From positions 1 through 64,000 of the forward strand of contig JAZKIW010000091.1 in the NCBI GenBank assembly GCA_040384625.1: DNA of 64,000 nt, in the 5' to 3' direction. Below the pieces are notes generated by a model, which was given only the letters and a program-made list of their open reading frames with translations, was not told where the DNA came from and ran no database searches. Position numbers and translations under genes: made by a program. The stretch is from CADEEN01 sp040384625. Lineage in GTDB: Bacteria; Pseudomonadota; Gammaproteobacteria; Burkholderiales; Burkholderiaceae_C. Shown in pieces: positions 32,388-41,897 of the stretch. Position 1 is the first letter of the stretch. Each line of letters opens with the position of its first letter.

Positions 32388-33707
32388 ATGCGCGATGCCG
32401 TTCGGACACGTGCACTGTTGCTGCTGCTCGGCGTGCTGACGCTGGCGAGCATCGACGCCTCCGCGATTCCGGTCTACCGACGCCAGACCGGCCAGTCTTG
32501 TGCGGCCTGCCACACCGCGCCGCCCGAGCTCACGCCTTTCGGCCGCCGCTTCATGCTCAACGGCTTCACCATGAGCGGTGGCAAGACCGGCGTTCCACTG
32601 TCGGGTTATGTGGAAGCCGCCGTCAGCAGCACCCAGAAGGCGTTGCCGACGGCGCGGCCCGGCCTCGACCCCAAGGACAACGCCGAGCTCCAGCGCGTGA
32701 AGGCGCTCGCCGGCGGCGCGATCACCGATTCCATCGGCGGCTTTGGCGAGCTGGTCTATGACGGCGTGGCCGAGCGGCTGCGGCTCGGCAACGTGGACCT
32801 GCGGTATGCCGACAGTACCGCCATCGGCGGGCACGACGTGGTTTACGGCTTGACGCTCCACAACAACCCGGGCTTCCAGGACCCGTGGAGCTCCACGCTA
32901 GCGCGCACCTGGCCGTTCACGCGCTCGAGCGGCACGCCGCAGCCGCGCAACGCGGCCTTGCTCGAAGGGCTGATGGCGCAGCGGGTGGTGGGGCTGGGCG
33001 GCTACAGCTTCGTCGACGACCGGCTCTATCTCGAGCTCGGTGTCTACCGCAAGCTGAGCCGCGACGCGCAGAGCACGATCGGCGTGCAGCCGGGCGATAC
33101 GCGCAGCGTGGAAGGCACTGCGGTCTACGCCCGCGTCGCGCACGAGGCCAGTATCCCGGGCGGCAGCTTGACCGTCGGTGCTTCGCTGCTCGACACCGAC
33201 CTCGGCCCTCCAGGTGGCCTCGGCACCGGCACCGCGGGCGTGCGCAACGTCGGGCTCGACGCGCTGCTGCACTGGGGCCGTGGGCCGCAGGAGTTCACGC
33301 TGCGCGGTGCCGCCAGTCACGAGCGCTGGTCGCTCGGCAGCAGCGTGGCGCAGGGGCTGGCAACGAACGCCCGCAACCGCTTCGACAACCTCAGGCTCTC
33401 GGCTTCCTATCTCTACGCCAAGCGCTACTCGGCCGCGGTCGGCGTGTTCCGCCGCAGCGGATCGACCGACCCGCTGTTCTTCGGCACGGCCAATGGCAAG
33501 CCGGACAGTGCGGGCATCCAACTCGACGGCTTCATCATCAACCCCTTCTTTCCGCCGCCGCCCTGGCACCCGGACATGCGCACCCGCATCGGCGTCGGCT
33601 ACACGCACTACACGCGTTTCGACGGCGCGAAGTCAAACTACGACGGCAGCGGCCGCGACGCCTCCGACAACGACACCGTCTTCCTCTATCTCCTGTGGGC
33701 CTTCTGA
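32388..33707 (+). CDS. Monoheme cytochrome fused to outer-membrane beta-barrel
   Basis: This 439-residue protein has a signal peptide (residues 1-26, ending DASA) and one CxxCH heme site (C38-A-A-C41-H42) in IPVYRRQTGQSCAACHTAPP. A long region of alternating hydrophobic strands follows, ending FLYLLWAF with the terminal Phe typical of outer-membrane barrels. N-terminal heme plus barrel is the architecture of Cyc2-type electron conduits. Close relatives beginning with RQTG.C..CH..PPELTPFGR-like sequence are widespread and mostly uncharacterised. The downstream gene encodes a soluble cytochrome c, a plausible periplasmic electron partner. Confidence 0.75.
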   Translation: MRDAVRTRALLLLLGVLTLASIDASAIPVYRRQTGQSCAACHTAPPELTPFGRRFMLNGFTMSGGKTGVPLSGYVEAAVSSTQKALPTARPGLDPKDNAELQRVKALAGGAITDSIGGFGELVYDGVAERLRLGNVDLRYADSTAIGGHDVVYGLTLHNNPGFQDPWSSTLARTWPFTRSSGTPQPRNAALLEGLMAQRVVGLGGYSFVDDRLYLELGVYRKLSRDAQSTIGVQPGDTRSVEGTAVYARVAHEASIPGGSLTVGASLLDTDLGPPGGLGTGTAGVRNVGLDALLHWGRGPQEFTLRGAASHERWSLGSSVAQGLATNARNRFDNLRLSASYLYAKRYSAAVGVFRRSGSTDPLFFGTANGKPDSAGIQLDGFIINPFFPPPPWHPDMRTRIGVGYTHYTRFDGAKSNYDGSGRDASDNDTVFLYLLWAF

Positions 33708-33709
33708 TC

Positions 33710-34078
33710 ATGACGATGAAGCACGCCCTGCCGGCCCTGGTGCTCGCTTTCGCCGCGCAGAGCGGCCTGGCCGCCGAGGACGGCGCCCGCTTGTTCAAGA
33801 ACGCCTGCGGCACCTGCCACTCCAGCAATGCCGGCCATCGCATCGGGCCTTCGTTGCTCGGTTTGTCCGGCCGACTGTCCGGCACCGCGTTGGGCTTCGA
33901 GGGCTATTCGCCAGCGATGCAGAAGGCCGCGATCACCTGGGACGCGGCGCTGCTCGACCGCTTCCTCGCCGCGCCCGGCGCGGTGGTGAAGGGCACCGAG
34001 ATGAGCTATCCCGGCCTGAAGAACGAGGCCGAGCGCAAGGCCATCGTCGACTACGTGCTCCAGCTCAAGGCACCATAG
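33710..34078 (+). CDS. Class I cytochrome c, periplasmic
   Basis: This 122-residue protein has a signal peptide (about residues 1-22, ending SGLAA), heme site C33-G-T-C36-H37 and distal Met ligand M98 in VKGTEMSYPGL. Size and motif spacing match small class I cytochromes c (cytochrome c2/c550 type). It begins 2 bp after the stop of the cytochrome-barrel gene, so the two are co-transcribed and probably exchange electrons. A second Met at 33716 is possible. Confidence 0.9.
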   Translation: MTMKHALPALVLAFAAQSGLAAEDGARLFKNACGTCHSSNAGHRIGPSLLGLSGRLSGTALGFEGYSPAMQKAAITWDAALLDRFLAAPGAVVKGTEMSYPGLKNEAERKAIVDYVLQLKAP

Positions 34079-34084
34079 GCGCAT

Positions 34085-34192
34085 CCAGCCGAGCTTTTCG
34101 AAGCGTGCCCGCCGCACGCCCTCGATCACCGCCGCCTCGAGGAACATCGCATGCGGCCGCACCCACCAGCCAGTGGCGCTGTAGAGAGGTCG
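34085..34192 (-). pseudogene. DUF1653 gene remnant
   Basis: Thirty-six minus-strand codons read RPLYSATGWWVRPHAMFLEA followed by AVIEGVRRARFEKLGW. They match the C-terminal half of the intact DUF1653 protein at 20773-21003 at both protein and DNA level. The N-terminal half is gone and the native stop after FEKxG is replaced by TGG, so the frame runs on antisense through the cytochrome c gene. This is a decayed duplicate. Confidence 0.82.
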
Positions 34193-34270
34193 GCAAGACT
34201 CGCTTGCGGACGGATTGCGCTGTGCGTTATAGTGGACACGTGTTCGGTAAATCGAATGTATTGGCTGTCA

Positions 34271-34474
34271 ATGAACAGAACCTTGCAAACCAATCACGTG
34301 ACTAGGCTGTCCGCAGCTGTGGTGCCGCTCGACGATGGTTACCACTTCATGTTCACTTCCAGGGCCGCGCATGCAAGAAGTACGGAAGAGCACGTGAAAT
34401 TTCAGCATCAGTTCTCCGCGAGCGAACTCCGCGCGCTTCGCGATCTGATCGACCTTCAGTTGCGCACTGCCTGA
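34271..34474 (+). CDS. Small hypothetical protein
   Basis: This 67-residue protein starts MNRTLQTNHVTRLSAAVVPL and ends FSASELRALRDLIDLQLRTA, with normal codon use and a helical C-terminus. It lies 20 bp upstream of the opine-dehydrogenase-like gene on the same strand and could be co-transcribed. No family recognised. The preceding 80 bp are AT-richer than the surroundings and may hold the promoter. Confidence 0.5.
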   Translation: MNRTLQTNHVTRLSAAVVPLDDGYHFMFTSRAAHARSTEEHVKFQHQFSASELRALRDLIDLQLRTA

Positions 34475-34494
34475 ACCTTGAGAAAGAGATACCC

Positions 34495-35574
34495 ATGCGA
34501 GTGAGCATCCTTGGCGGGGGGGCAGTGGCCTTTGCGACCGCAGCCTACCTGGTTCAGGCAGGACACGACCCCATGCTTTGGTCTCCGTCTGGCAAGAGCA
34601 CGGAATCATTCAGGGGCGGGGCACTGCTGGTCGCTCGGGGAGCGGTCGAAATTCAGTTCTCCCCGCGCATCGCGGTCGATTGCGCCGAGGCGGTTGCAGA
34701 GGCCGACGTCGTCATGCTCGTTCTTCCCGGCTTCGGTCACAAGGCGACATTGGATGCACTGGCTCCTCATGTCCGCGAGGGCCAGCCGGTGATCATCAGC
34801 TCGCACCTGTCCTTCGGGGCGCTCTACCTGTCGAGGCTGCTGGCCGCGCGAGGTGTGCGTGCACCCATCGTCGTGTGGGGCACCACCGTGGCGACGGCGA
34901 CCAAACCGAATGACACGCAGGTCAATGTGGTCACTGTCAGGAAGAAGGTTGACGTCGCGGCTGTGCCGCAGCGCGCCGCGGATGAGGCACTTGAGATTTG
35001 CACCACGCTTTTCGGCGATCGCTTCGTCAAGCGCGACGGACTCCTAGCGATCGCTGTGAGCAATCTGAACCCGCAGAATCATCTGGCGATCGCCTTGATG
35101 AACCTGACGCGGATGGAGTTGGGCGAAGTCTGGAGCCAGGCACAACACGTGACTCCCGCGGTCGGCAGGCTGATCGAAGCACTGGACCTGGAGCGCCTGG
35201 CGATCGCCGAGGCCCTGGGGGTCGAGGTGAGGACCGTCAAGGAGCACTTCTCGCTGTCGTTCCATGTACCCCCCGCCAGTGTTTCGGAAATGAACCAGGA
35301 GATGTTTCGCAATGGCAACGGTGGCTTCGGCCCCAAGACCGCCGTTTCGCGCTATGTCCTGGAGGATGTGCCCTTCGGCCTGGTCGCCACCGCCCAGCTC
35401 GGCAAATTGGCGGGTGTTGCGACACCGCTTCATGATGCGGGGATCACGCTGTTTTCGGCCGCTTACGGACGCGACTTCACGATGGTGAACGACCTCTTGC
35501 CGGCGCTCGGGATCGATTCGCTGTCCCTCGAACAGCTGAAGGCATTGGCCCGCGACGGCGCGCAGCCCCATTGA
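34495..35574 (+). CDS. NAD(P)-dependent opine/octopine dehydrogenase family protein
   Basis: This 359-residue protein has an N-terminal Rossmann domain (RVSILGGGAVAFATAAYLVQ). The middle ADVVMLVLPGFGHKATLDAL resembles glycerol-3-phosphate and opine dehydrogenases. A C-terminal helical domain has the family's conserved His/Asn region (VSNLNPQNHLAIALMNLTRM). Opine dehydrogenases reductively join an amino acid and a 2-oxo acid or perform the reverse. The following gene encodes a Bug-type binding protein, so an uptake-and-cleavage pair for a secondary-amine carboxylate is plausible but inferred. Confidence 0.8.
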   Translation: MRVSILGGGAVAFATAAYLVQAGHDPMLWSPSGKSTESFRGGALLVARGAVEIQFSPRIAVDCAEAVAEADVVMLVLPGFGHKATLDALAPHVREGQPVIISSHLSFGALYLSRLLAARGVRAPIVVWGTTVATATKPNDTQVNVVTVRKKVDVAAVPQRAADEALEICTTLFGDRFVKRDGLLAIAVSNLNPQNHLAIALMNLTRMELGEVWSQAQHVTPAVGRLIEALDLERLAIAEALGVEVRTVKEHFSLSFHVPPASVSEMNQEMFRNGNGGFGPKTAVSRYVLEDVPFGLVATAQLGKLAGVATPLHDAGITLFSAAYGRDFTMVNDLLPALGIDSLSLEQLKALARDGAQPH

Positions 35575-35630
35575 TGCCTACTCCCACCATCACCGCCCCT
35601 CACACCAGCCCCCAATCACAAGGACACATC

Positions 35631-36608
35631 ATGACCCTTAGAGCACTCCTGGCCTGTGCCGCCGCATTGGCGCTCTCGCCCCTAGTTTCGCAAGCTCAGA
35701 CGACGCCCTGGCCGAACGGCCCCGTCCGTCTGGTCGTTCCCTTCGGCGCAGGTGGCGGCACCACCGACCCCCTGGCACGAATCGTTGCCGAAGAATTGAG
35801 CAAACTGCTCGGGGCGACCTTTCTCGTCGAGAACAAGCCGGGCGCCAACGGCAATCTCGGTGCCGTCTATGTCAAGCAGTCCCCGCCCAACGGCCAGACG
35901 TTTCTGTTCACCGGCGCAGGAACCCTGGCGACCAACCCCGCCATGTACAAGAACCCCGGCTTCAGCACCAGGGCCGATTTCGAACCGGTCGTCGTCGTGG
36001 GCAATGTCTCGAACATCCTCGTCGTGAATCCTTCGATCCCCGCACAGGACGTCAAAGGCTTCGTCGAGTACTTGAAAAAGTCGCCCGACAAGGTGTCGTT
36101 CGGTTCCACCGGCAATGGCAGCTCTATGCACACGGCAGGCGAGCTGTTTCGTCAGAAGACTTCGACCACGATGGTCCACGTGCCTTACAACGCCGCAGGC
36201 CCTGCTGTCACCGACCTGGTCAGCGGCAACATCCAGGCGATGTTCCAGCTGGTTCCCGGCATCACTGCCTTCGTCGGGAACAAGAAGGTCAAGGCGCTGG
36301 CGGTGATGTCGCCGCGGCGCTCGCCCGTCCTGCCCGACGTACCGACCATGGCAGAGGCAGGCTACCCCGGCCTCGAGTCGTACACATGGTTGTGCATCGT
36401 GGCGCCGAAAGGGACGCCCAAGGCGGTGATCGACCGGGTGAACGATGGCGTCAACAAGCTGCTTGCTCAACCCGCATTCCGCGACCGTCTGATTGCCATG
36501 GGTGTGGAACCGATGGGTGGAACACCGGCCGAGTTCTCAGTATTCCTGGACGCGGAGATCAAGAAGTGGGGCGAGGTCGTCAAGAACGCGAACATCTCCA
36601 TCGAGTAA
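35631..36608 (+). CDS. Bug/TctC family periplasmic solute-binding protein
   Basis: This 325-residue protein has a signal peptide (residues 1-22, ending SQAQ) and the Bug opening TTPWPNGPVRLVVPFGAGGG. Later blocks include FLVENKPGANGNLGAVYVKQ and the typical C-terminal AEIKKWGEVVKNANI. ATG 35631 is preceded by AAGGA; earlier in-frame codons lack a ribosome site. It lies 56 bp downstream of the opine-dehydrogenase-like gene. Like the one at 15140 it has no membrane partners nearby. Confidence 0.9.
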   Translation: MTLRALLACAAALALSPLVSQAQTTPWPNGPVRLVVPFGAGGGTTDPLARIVAEELSKLLGATFLVENKPGANGNLGAVYVKQSPPNGQTFLFTGAGTLATNPAMYKNPGFSTRADFEPVVVVGNVSNILVVNPSIPAQDVKGFVEYLKKSPDKVSFGSTGNGSSMHTAGELFRQKTSTTMVHVPYNAAGPAVTDLVSGNIQAMFQLVPGITAFVGNKKVKALAVMSPRRSPVLPDVPTMAEAGYPGLESYTWLCIVAPKGTPKAVIDRVNDGVNKLLAQPAFRDRLIAMGVEPMGGTPAEFSVFLDAEIKKWGEVVKNANISIE

Positions 36609-36635
36609 CGGCGCGGCTGACGCGCTCGGGCGAGC

Positions 36636-39600
36636 CTAAGGCATCCAGAAGTCCCGCCCGTACAGTCGCTGCAAGCGTGTGCCGGGCCCTTCGAAGCCCT
36701 GCAAGTAATGCTCCCACGCATCGAGCTGCTTGTCGGGCCCGATGACGAAAAAGCTGCCGCCACTGCGGTCCAGGCCCTTGGCGTCATAGCCCGGCAGCAG
36801 GCGCGCGTGCACGCGGTCCTTGCGCGCGTATAGCTTGTCGACGAGGCGTGGATCGCGGCGCAGTTCGAGGATCGCCGCGCGGAAGCGACGCACCATCTCG
36901 GGCGGCTGGCCGTCGGCCAGGTCGGCGGCGATGCCTTCGGCCCGCGCCTCGTAGGTGAGCGAGGCGCGCGACTCGCCGAAGGCCTGCGCCATCACGTACT
37001 CGCCGAGCGCGGGGTCGGGCTTGCCGTCCTTGATCACGCCGACGACGAAGCGCACCGTCTGCGGCAACTCGGGAGTGCGCTCGGCGTAGTAGCCGATGCG
37101 GCTTGAGGAGATCGAGCCGCGCAGTCCGTTGCTGTAGGCCAGGCCGGCGCCCACCGTCTTGGAAAAGACGCCGTGCGAGCCGCCACCGCTGTACAGGCGT
37201 GTGGCCAGGTAGTCGAGCTGCTTGTCCTTGTCCGCCGCATCGGCGAAGTGCACCGAGGGCACCGAGGTCAGGATCACGCCGCCCTGCTTGTTCGGCGCAT
37301 GCAGGCCCACGTGCAGCGGCGACGCTTCGGCGCCGCGCTGGTGCAGGCGGGCGCTGATCAGCGCTTCGCTGCCAAGCGGTGCCGGGATGAAGGCGCTGGC
37401 GTCCAGGCGCGCTGCAAACGCTTCGATCTGCGGCGCCAGCGCGCCGCGCATCTCCTGCGACGCGGCCAGGAACAGGCGCGCGCCGCCGGCCTTCAGCAGG
37501 CGGCGGCGCAGTGTGTCCAGCCGAGCCAGCGCCACGTTGGCAGGCAACGCCAGGTCGTCGCGCAATGCGAGCGTCAGATAGCCGAAGTCGGCACCCAGGC
37601 TGCTGTCGGGCATCTCGGCCAGGCTCAGCTCGAGGTCGCGCAGCGCCTCGCCGGCCAGCGTGCGCTGCTGCGTCGACAGGGCTTCCCATCCCGGCGCCTT
37701 GCCCGCGGCGAGCATCTCCTTCAGGCGCGCGCGGTCCAACGTGCGGCCGGCTTCCGCCAGGCGCGTCAGAAAGGCTGCGAGCGCCTCGCCATCTCCTGGT
37801 GCCGCGTCCAGCAACTGCCAGCGCAGGCGCAGCGCGTTGTGCGTGCGGGTCAGGAACGAGGCAGACGCCAGCCAGGTCGGGTTGGATTGCAGACGCCAGG
37901 CGTTGGCCGGGTCGTTGACCCAGTTCTCTTCGGCGCGCTGCACGGTGTTGCGCAAGGCGGCGAGTTGCTGGTCGACCACGTCGCGGATGCGCGGCAGGTT
38001 CTCGGCCCGCCAGTCGGGGGCGTAGAGCACGCGTGCCATCCAGTCGAGCGCGCGGCGCGACTCGTCGAGGCCGACGCCCGAGCCGCGCAGCACCAGCTCG
38101 ACGCGGCCGGTGCGGCTGTTGGTGGAGAACCCGGCGTTGAGCGCGAGGATCTCGCGCCGCAGGCGCTCGCTCATCTGCTCGTAGGGAACCGGCTGGCCGT
38201 TGTCGATCACGCCCACGCTCGTGAGCAGTTCGGGCAGCACCGACAGGCTGCGCAACTCCTCGCGCGGCACGCCGTCCAGGCGCAGCGCCAGGCCGGTCAT
38301 CGCGCCGGTCATGCTGTCGAAGCGCGACGCGACCAGGGGCACGCCATTGGCCAGGCGCAGCGACTCGAACTGCAGGCCGTCGTCCAGCGTGATCGGCGGC
38401 ACCTTGACGAAGGGCGTCGGCGGCACCTTGGTGGCCTTGTCGATGCGCGCCAGCTCGGCATCGGCGTCGGCGGCTTGGCGCGCCAGGGCCTGCTGGGCAT
38501 CCGTGGTGGCGTAGTGGCGCTTCAGGCGCTCGGTCTCCTCGGTAAGGCGTGCCGTGCGTTCGGCCTGCTCGCGGGCGATCAGCGCGGCGCTGGGTCGCGC
38601 GCCGATGACGTAGGGCACGACACCCGTGATGTTCCAGCGCGCGAGGACCTCGCGCCAGGTGTTGCGGCTCGGGTCGAGCGCGGCCCGGGCCCTGGCGAAC
38701 TCAGGCTTGAGCACCAGGGACTTGCGCGTGCCGGGCGAGCGCTCCAGTTGCAGCAGCAGGTTCGGCCAGGCCGAACTGCCGTTGCGCGCGCCGAAACCCG
38801 GTGGCGTGCCGAGGAACTTGACGGCCTGGCGCTCGCGCTCCGTCACGCGGCTGAGCATGCGTTCGTTGAAGGCCTTCAGCTCGGGCGAGCCGTCGGCGAA
38901 GGCGGCGATGCGGCGGATCTCGTCGACTACCACGCTGCGCATCGCGCGCAGGCCCTCGTCGCTCATCGCGGCAGGGCGCACGTCTTCGAACTCGATCGCG
39001 ATCGGGTGGCCGCCCCACTGCTCGACGGCGGCGCCGACCGAGCTGGCGCCGGTGTCGAGCTTGCGGTTGCGGCTGTCGATGAAGAGGCCGTACAGGTTGG
39101 TGCTGGCGTCGCCCGCGAGGTTGGCGAAGAACAGTTCGGCCAGCAGCTGCTCGGCGGCGTCGAGCTTGCGCGTGGCCGGCCACACCAGCGCGACCGGGCT
39201 GGGTTGCTGGGCGTTGGCGTGCGGGTACTCGTAGATGCGCAGCGCGCCTTCGGGGTCGCCGGCGGGCGGGGGCAGCTTGTCGAGCGAGTCGGCCGGGCGC
39301 GGCTTGCCCTTCGGCGCGTCCATCATCAGCACGCGGTCGAAGCGCGCCAGCAGCGTGTCGAGCGCAGCCGACTTCGGGAATGCCGCCACCGTGCCCATGT
39401 TGGCCAGGTGGTGGGTGGCGGCGTGGAAACGGCGGATGTCCTGCGGTGTCATGGTGCGAATGCCTGCCGGCTCGCCGCCCTGGTTGTACGAGAGCGTGTG
39501 CTGTCTGCCGTAGACGGCGTGGTTCTGCGCCCGCCAGGCCTGCCAGCCGCCGTTGGCCATCGAGGCCACCATCTCGTTGTAAACCGTCCCTTTCTCCTCC

Positions 39601-40136
39601 AGGCCGAGTTTGCCGTCGGCGCCCTTGGTGACGCCGAAGTTGCGCACCTCCAGTCGGATCTCGGCGTCGCTGTAGTCTGGATGCAGCATCGCGCGCTGCT
39701 GCTCGGCGAACATGTCGAAGAAGGTGTCGAGGCCGGCGCTGGTGCTGAAGAAGTAGCTGGTGCGCCAGGTCTCGGTATAGGCCGAGTCGTCCACCAGGGA
39801 CATCGACTGCTTGGTCGCCAGAGTGCGACCGCGCACGCCGCGCAACAGCAGCAGGTGCTCCTGGGTGTGCGGCTCGCCTTGGTCGGAGGTGGCGAAGGTC
39901 TTGACCCAGGTGAAGGACTGCGGCACCGACTCGATCTGCAGCAGGTCGAGCTGAAAGCCGGTGGGCCGGTGCACGAAGCGCGCGCCCAGCGGGCGGTCGG
40001 CCGCATCGATGTAGATCGCGCTGGCCTCGAAGCGATGCGCGCGGTCACCCGCCTTCAACGTGGCGAGGTCGACGGCAGGCGCAGCGTGGCTGGCCGAGGC
40101 GAGGAGGGCGATGGAAGCGATCAAGGCTCGACGCAT
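36636..40136 (-). CDS. M16 family metallopeptidase, presequence-protease-like, exported
   Basis: This 1166-residue protein has a signal peptide (residues 1-19, ending SASHA). The inverted zinc motif HxxEH is intact (H90-T-Q-E93-H94) and the distal Glu region EKGTVYNEM follows. Two large M16 halves joined by a helical hinge give the clamshell of PreP/falcilysin-type oligopeptidases, which degrade peptides up to about 65 residues. Periplasmic location is indicated by the leader. It is a single-gene unit transcribed leftward. Confidence 0.88.
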   Translation of the reverse strand: MRRALIASIALLASASHAAPAVDLATLKAGDRAHRFEASAIYIDAADRPLGARFVHRPTGFQLDLLQIESVPQSFTWVKTFATSDQGEPHTQEHLLLLRGVRGRTLATKQSMSLVDDSAYTETWRTSYFFSTSAGLDTFFDMFAEQQRAMLHPDYSDAEIRLEVRNFGVTKGADGKLGLEEKGTVYNEMVASMANGGWQAWRAQNHAVYGRQHTLSYNQGGEPAGIRTMTPQDIRRFHAATHHLANMGTVAAFPKSAALDTLLARFDRVLMMDAPKGKPRPADSLDKLPPPAGDPEGALRIYEYPHANAQQPSPVALVWPATRKLDAAEQLLAELFFANLAGDASTNLYGLFIDSRNRKLDTGASSVGAAVEQWGGHPIAIEFEDVRPAAMSDEGLRAMRSVVVDEIRRIAAFADGSPELKAFNERMLSRVTERERQAVKFLGTPPGFGARNGSSAWPNLLLQLERSPGTRKSLVLKPEFARARAALDPSRNTWREVLARWNITGVVPYVIGARPSAALIAREQAERTARLTEETERLKRHYATTDAQQALARQAADADAELARIDKATKVPPTPFVKVPPITLDDGLQFESLRLANGVPLVASRFDSMTGAMTGLALRLDGVPREELRSLSVLPELLTSVGVIDNGQPVPYEQMSERLRREILALNAGFSTNSRTGRVELVLRGSGVGLDESRRALDWMARVLYAPDWRAENLPRIRDVVDQQLAALRNTVQRAEENWVNDPANAWRLQSNPTWLASASFLTRTHNALRLRWQLLDAAPGDGEALAAFLTRLAEAGRTLDRARLKEMLAAGKAPGWEALSTQQRTLAGEALRDLELSLAEMPDSSLGADFGYLTLALRDDLALPANVALARLDTLRRRLLKAGGARLFLAASQEMRGALAPQIEAFAARLDASAFIPAPLGSEALISARLHQRGAEASPLHVGLHAPNKQGGVILTSVPSVHFADAADKDKQLDYLATRLYSGGGSHGVFSKTVGAGLAYSNGLRGSISSSRIGYYAERTPELPQTVRFVVGVIKDGKPDPALGEYVMAQAFGESRASLTYEARAEGIAADLADGQPPEMVRRFRAAILELRRDPRLVDKLYARKDRVHARLLPGYDAKGLDRSGGSFFVIGPDKQLDAWEHYLQGFEGPGTRLQRLYGRDFWMP

Positions 40137-40291
40137 GGCAAGGGATTCGGCGACAAAGGAGAGCCAGTCTAGCGAAGCGATCAGTGCCCGCTTTGTCGGT
40201 GAGTCGGCAGCCCGGCAGGAGGCGTGTGCCTACAAGGCGATGCGGTCGGCGCCGATCGCCTCGGTATCCCGGCAGGCTCAGTATTTGACCC

Positions 40292-41104
40292 ATGACAGCA
40301 GCCACCCCAGGGACCCAGAGCCGGCCCATCGACCTCGTCCAGCGCCCCTCGATGGCACTGCTGGGCCTGGAGCCGTGGCGGGCGACGTATGAACTGGTGA
40401 GGTCCGCCTTGTCGTCGACCGAACCCGTTGTCCCACCCGGCGATGGCCACCGGGTCATCGTGTTTCCCGGTCTGTGCAGTTCGACCTGGGCCATCGCACC
40501 GATGATCCGCCTCTGTCGACGTCTCGGTTACGACGCGCAAGACTGGGGCCGCGGCATGAACACCGGTCCCGGGGTAGATGTCGACGCCTGGCTGCGAGAA
40601 CTGGCGGCCGAATTGAGGATCGAGCAGGGCCCGGCCGAATCGCTGACCCTCGTCGGTTGGAGCCTGGGCGGCCTGTATGCGCGCGAGATCGCCAAGCTGG
40701 CGCCGAGCAAGGTGCGCCAGGTGGTGACCATCGGCACCCCGTTCAACGCCGACGCCGATTACACGCGGGTTGGCTGGCTCTTCAACCTGCTGAGCGGAAG
40801 GCGCATCGACTTCGACGGTGCCCTGGTGCAACGCCTGCGTACACCCCCGCCGCTGCCCACGACATCGATCTACACGCGGCAAGACGGCGTGGTGGCGTGG
40901 CAGACCTGTACCCACCACAAGCGCTATCCCTGCGCGGAGGACGTCGAGGTCGTCAGCAGCCATCTGGGCATGGGCTGGAATCCCGCCGTCATGTCGATCG
41001 TGACCAATCGCCTGGCGCAGGTGCCAGGCCAGTGGCGGCCATACCAGGGTGCCGTCGCGGCCGCCGAACGCATGCGTCCTGCGTTCGCGCGCCAGCGCAG
41101 CTGA
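40292..41104 (+). CDS. Alpha/beta hydrolase, lipase-like
   Basis: This 270-residue protein has the nucleophile elbow GWSLGG (near residue 130), an N-terminal oxyanion segment IVFPGLCSSTWA, and a C-terminal catalytic-His candidate in VSSHLGMGWNP. It lacks an obvious signal peptide. Similar proteins are annotated as triacylglycerol lipase-like or PGAP1-like hydrolases. Divergent from the M16 gene. Substrate unknown. Confidence 0.8.
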   Translation: MTAATPGTQSRPIDLVQRPSMALLGLEPWRATYELVRSALSSTEPVVPPGDGHRVIVFPGLCSSTWAIAPMIRLCRRLGYDAQDWGRGMNTGPGVDVDAWLRELAAELRIEQGPAESLTLVGWSLGGLYAREIAKLAPSKVRQVVTIGTPFNADADYTRVGWLFNLLSGRRIDFDGALVQRLRTPPPLPTTSIYTRQDGVVAWQTCTHHKRYPCAEDVEVVSSHLGMGWNPAVMSIVTNRLAQVPGQWRPYQGAVAAAERMRPAFARQRS

Positions 41105-41108
41105 ACTG

Positions 41109-41893
<785 letters not shown>

Positions 41894-41897
<4 letters not shown>

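Noticed and set aside
33686..34162. A 158-codon minus-strand frame through the cytochrome c gene
   Set aside because: Only its first 30 or so codons are homologous to DUF1653; the rest is antisense to the cytochrome.
37173..40172. A 999-codon open frame on the plus strand
   Set aside because: It is antisense to the M16 peptidase, which has a signal peptide and intact zinc motif. The opposite frame is Gln/Arg/His-rich as expected from a high-GC third-position mirror.
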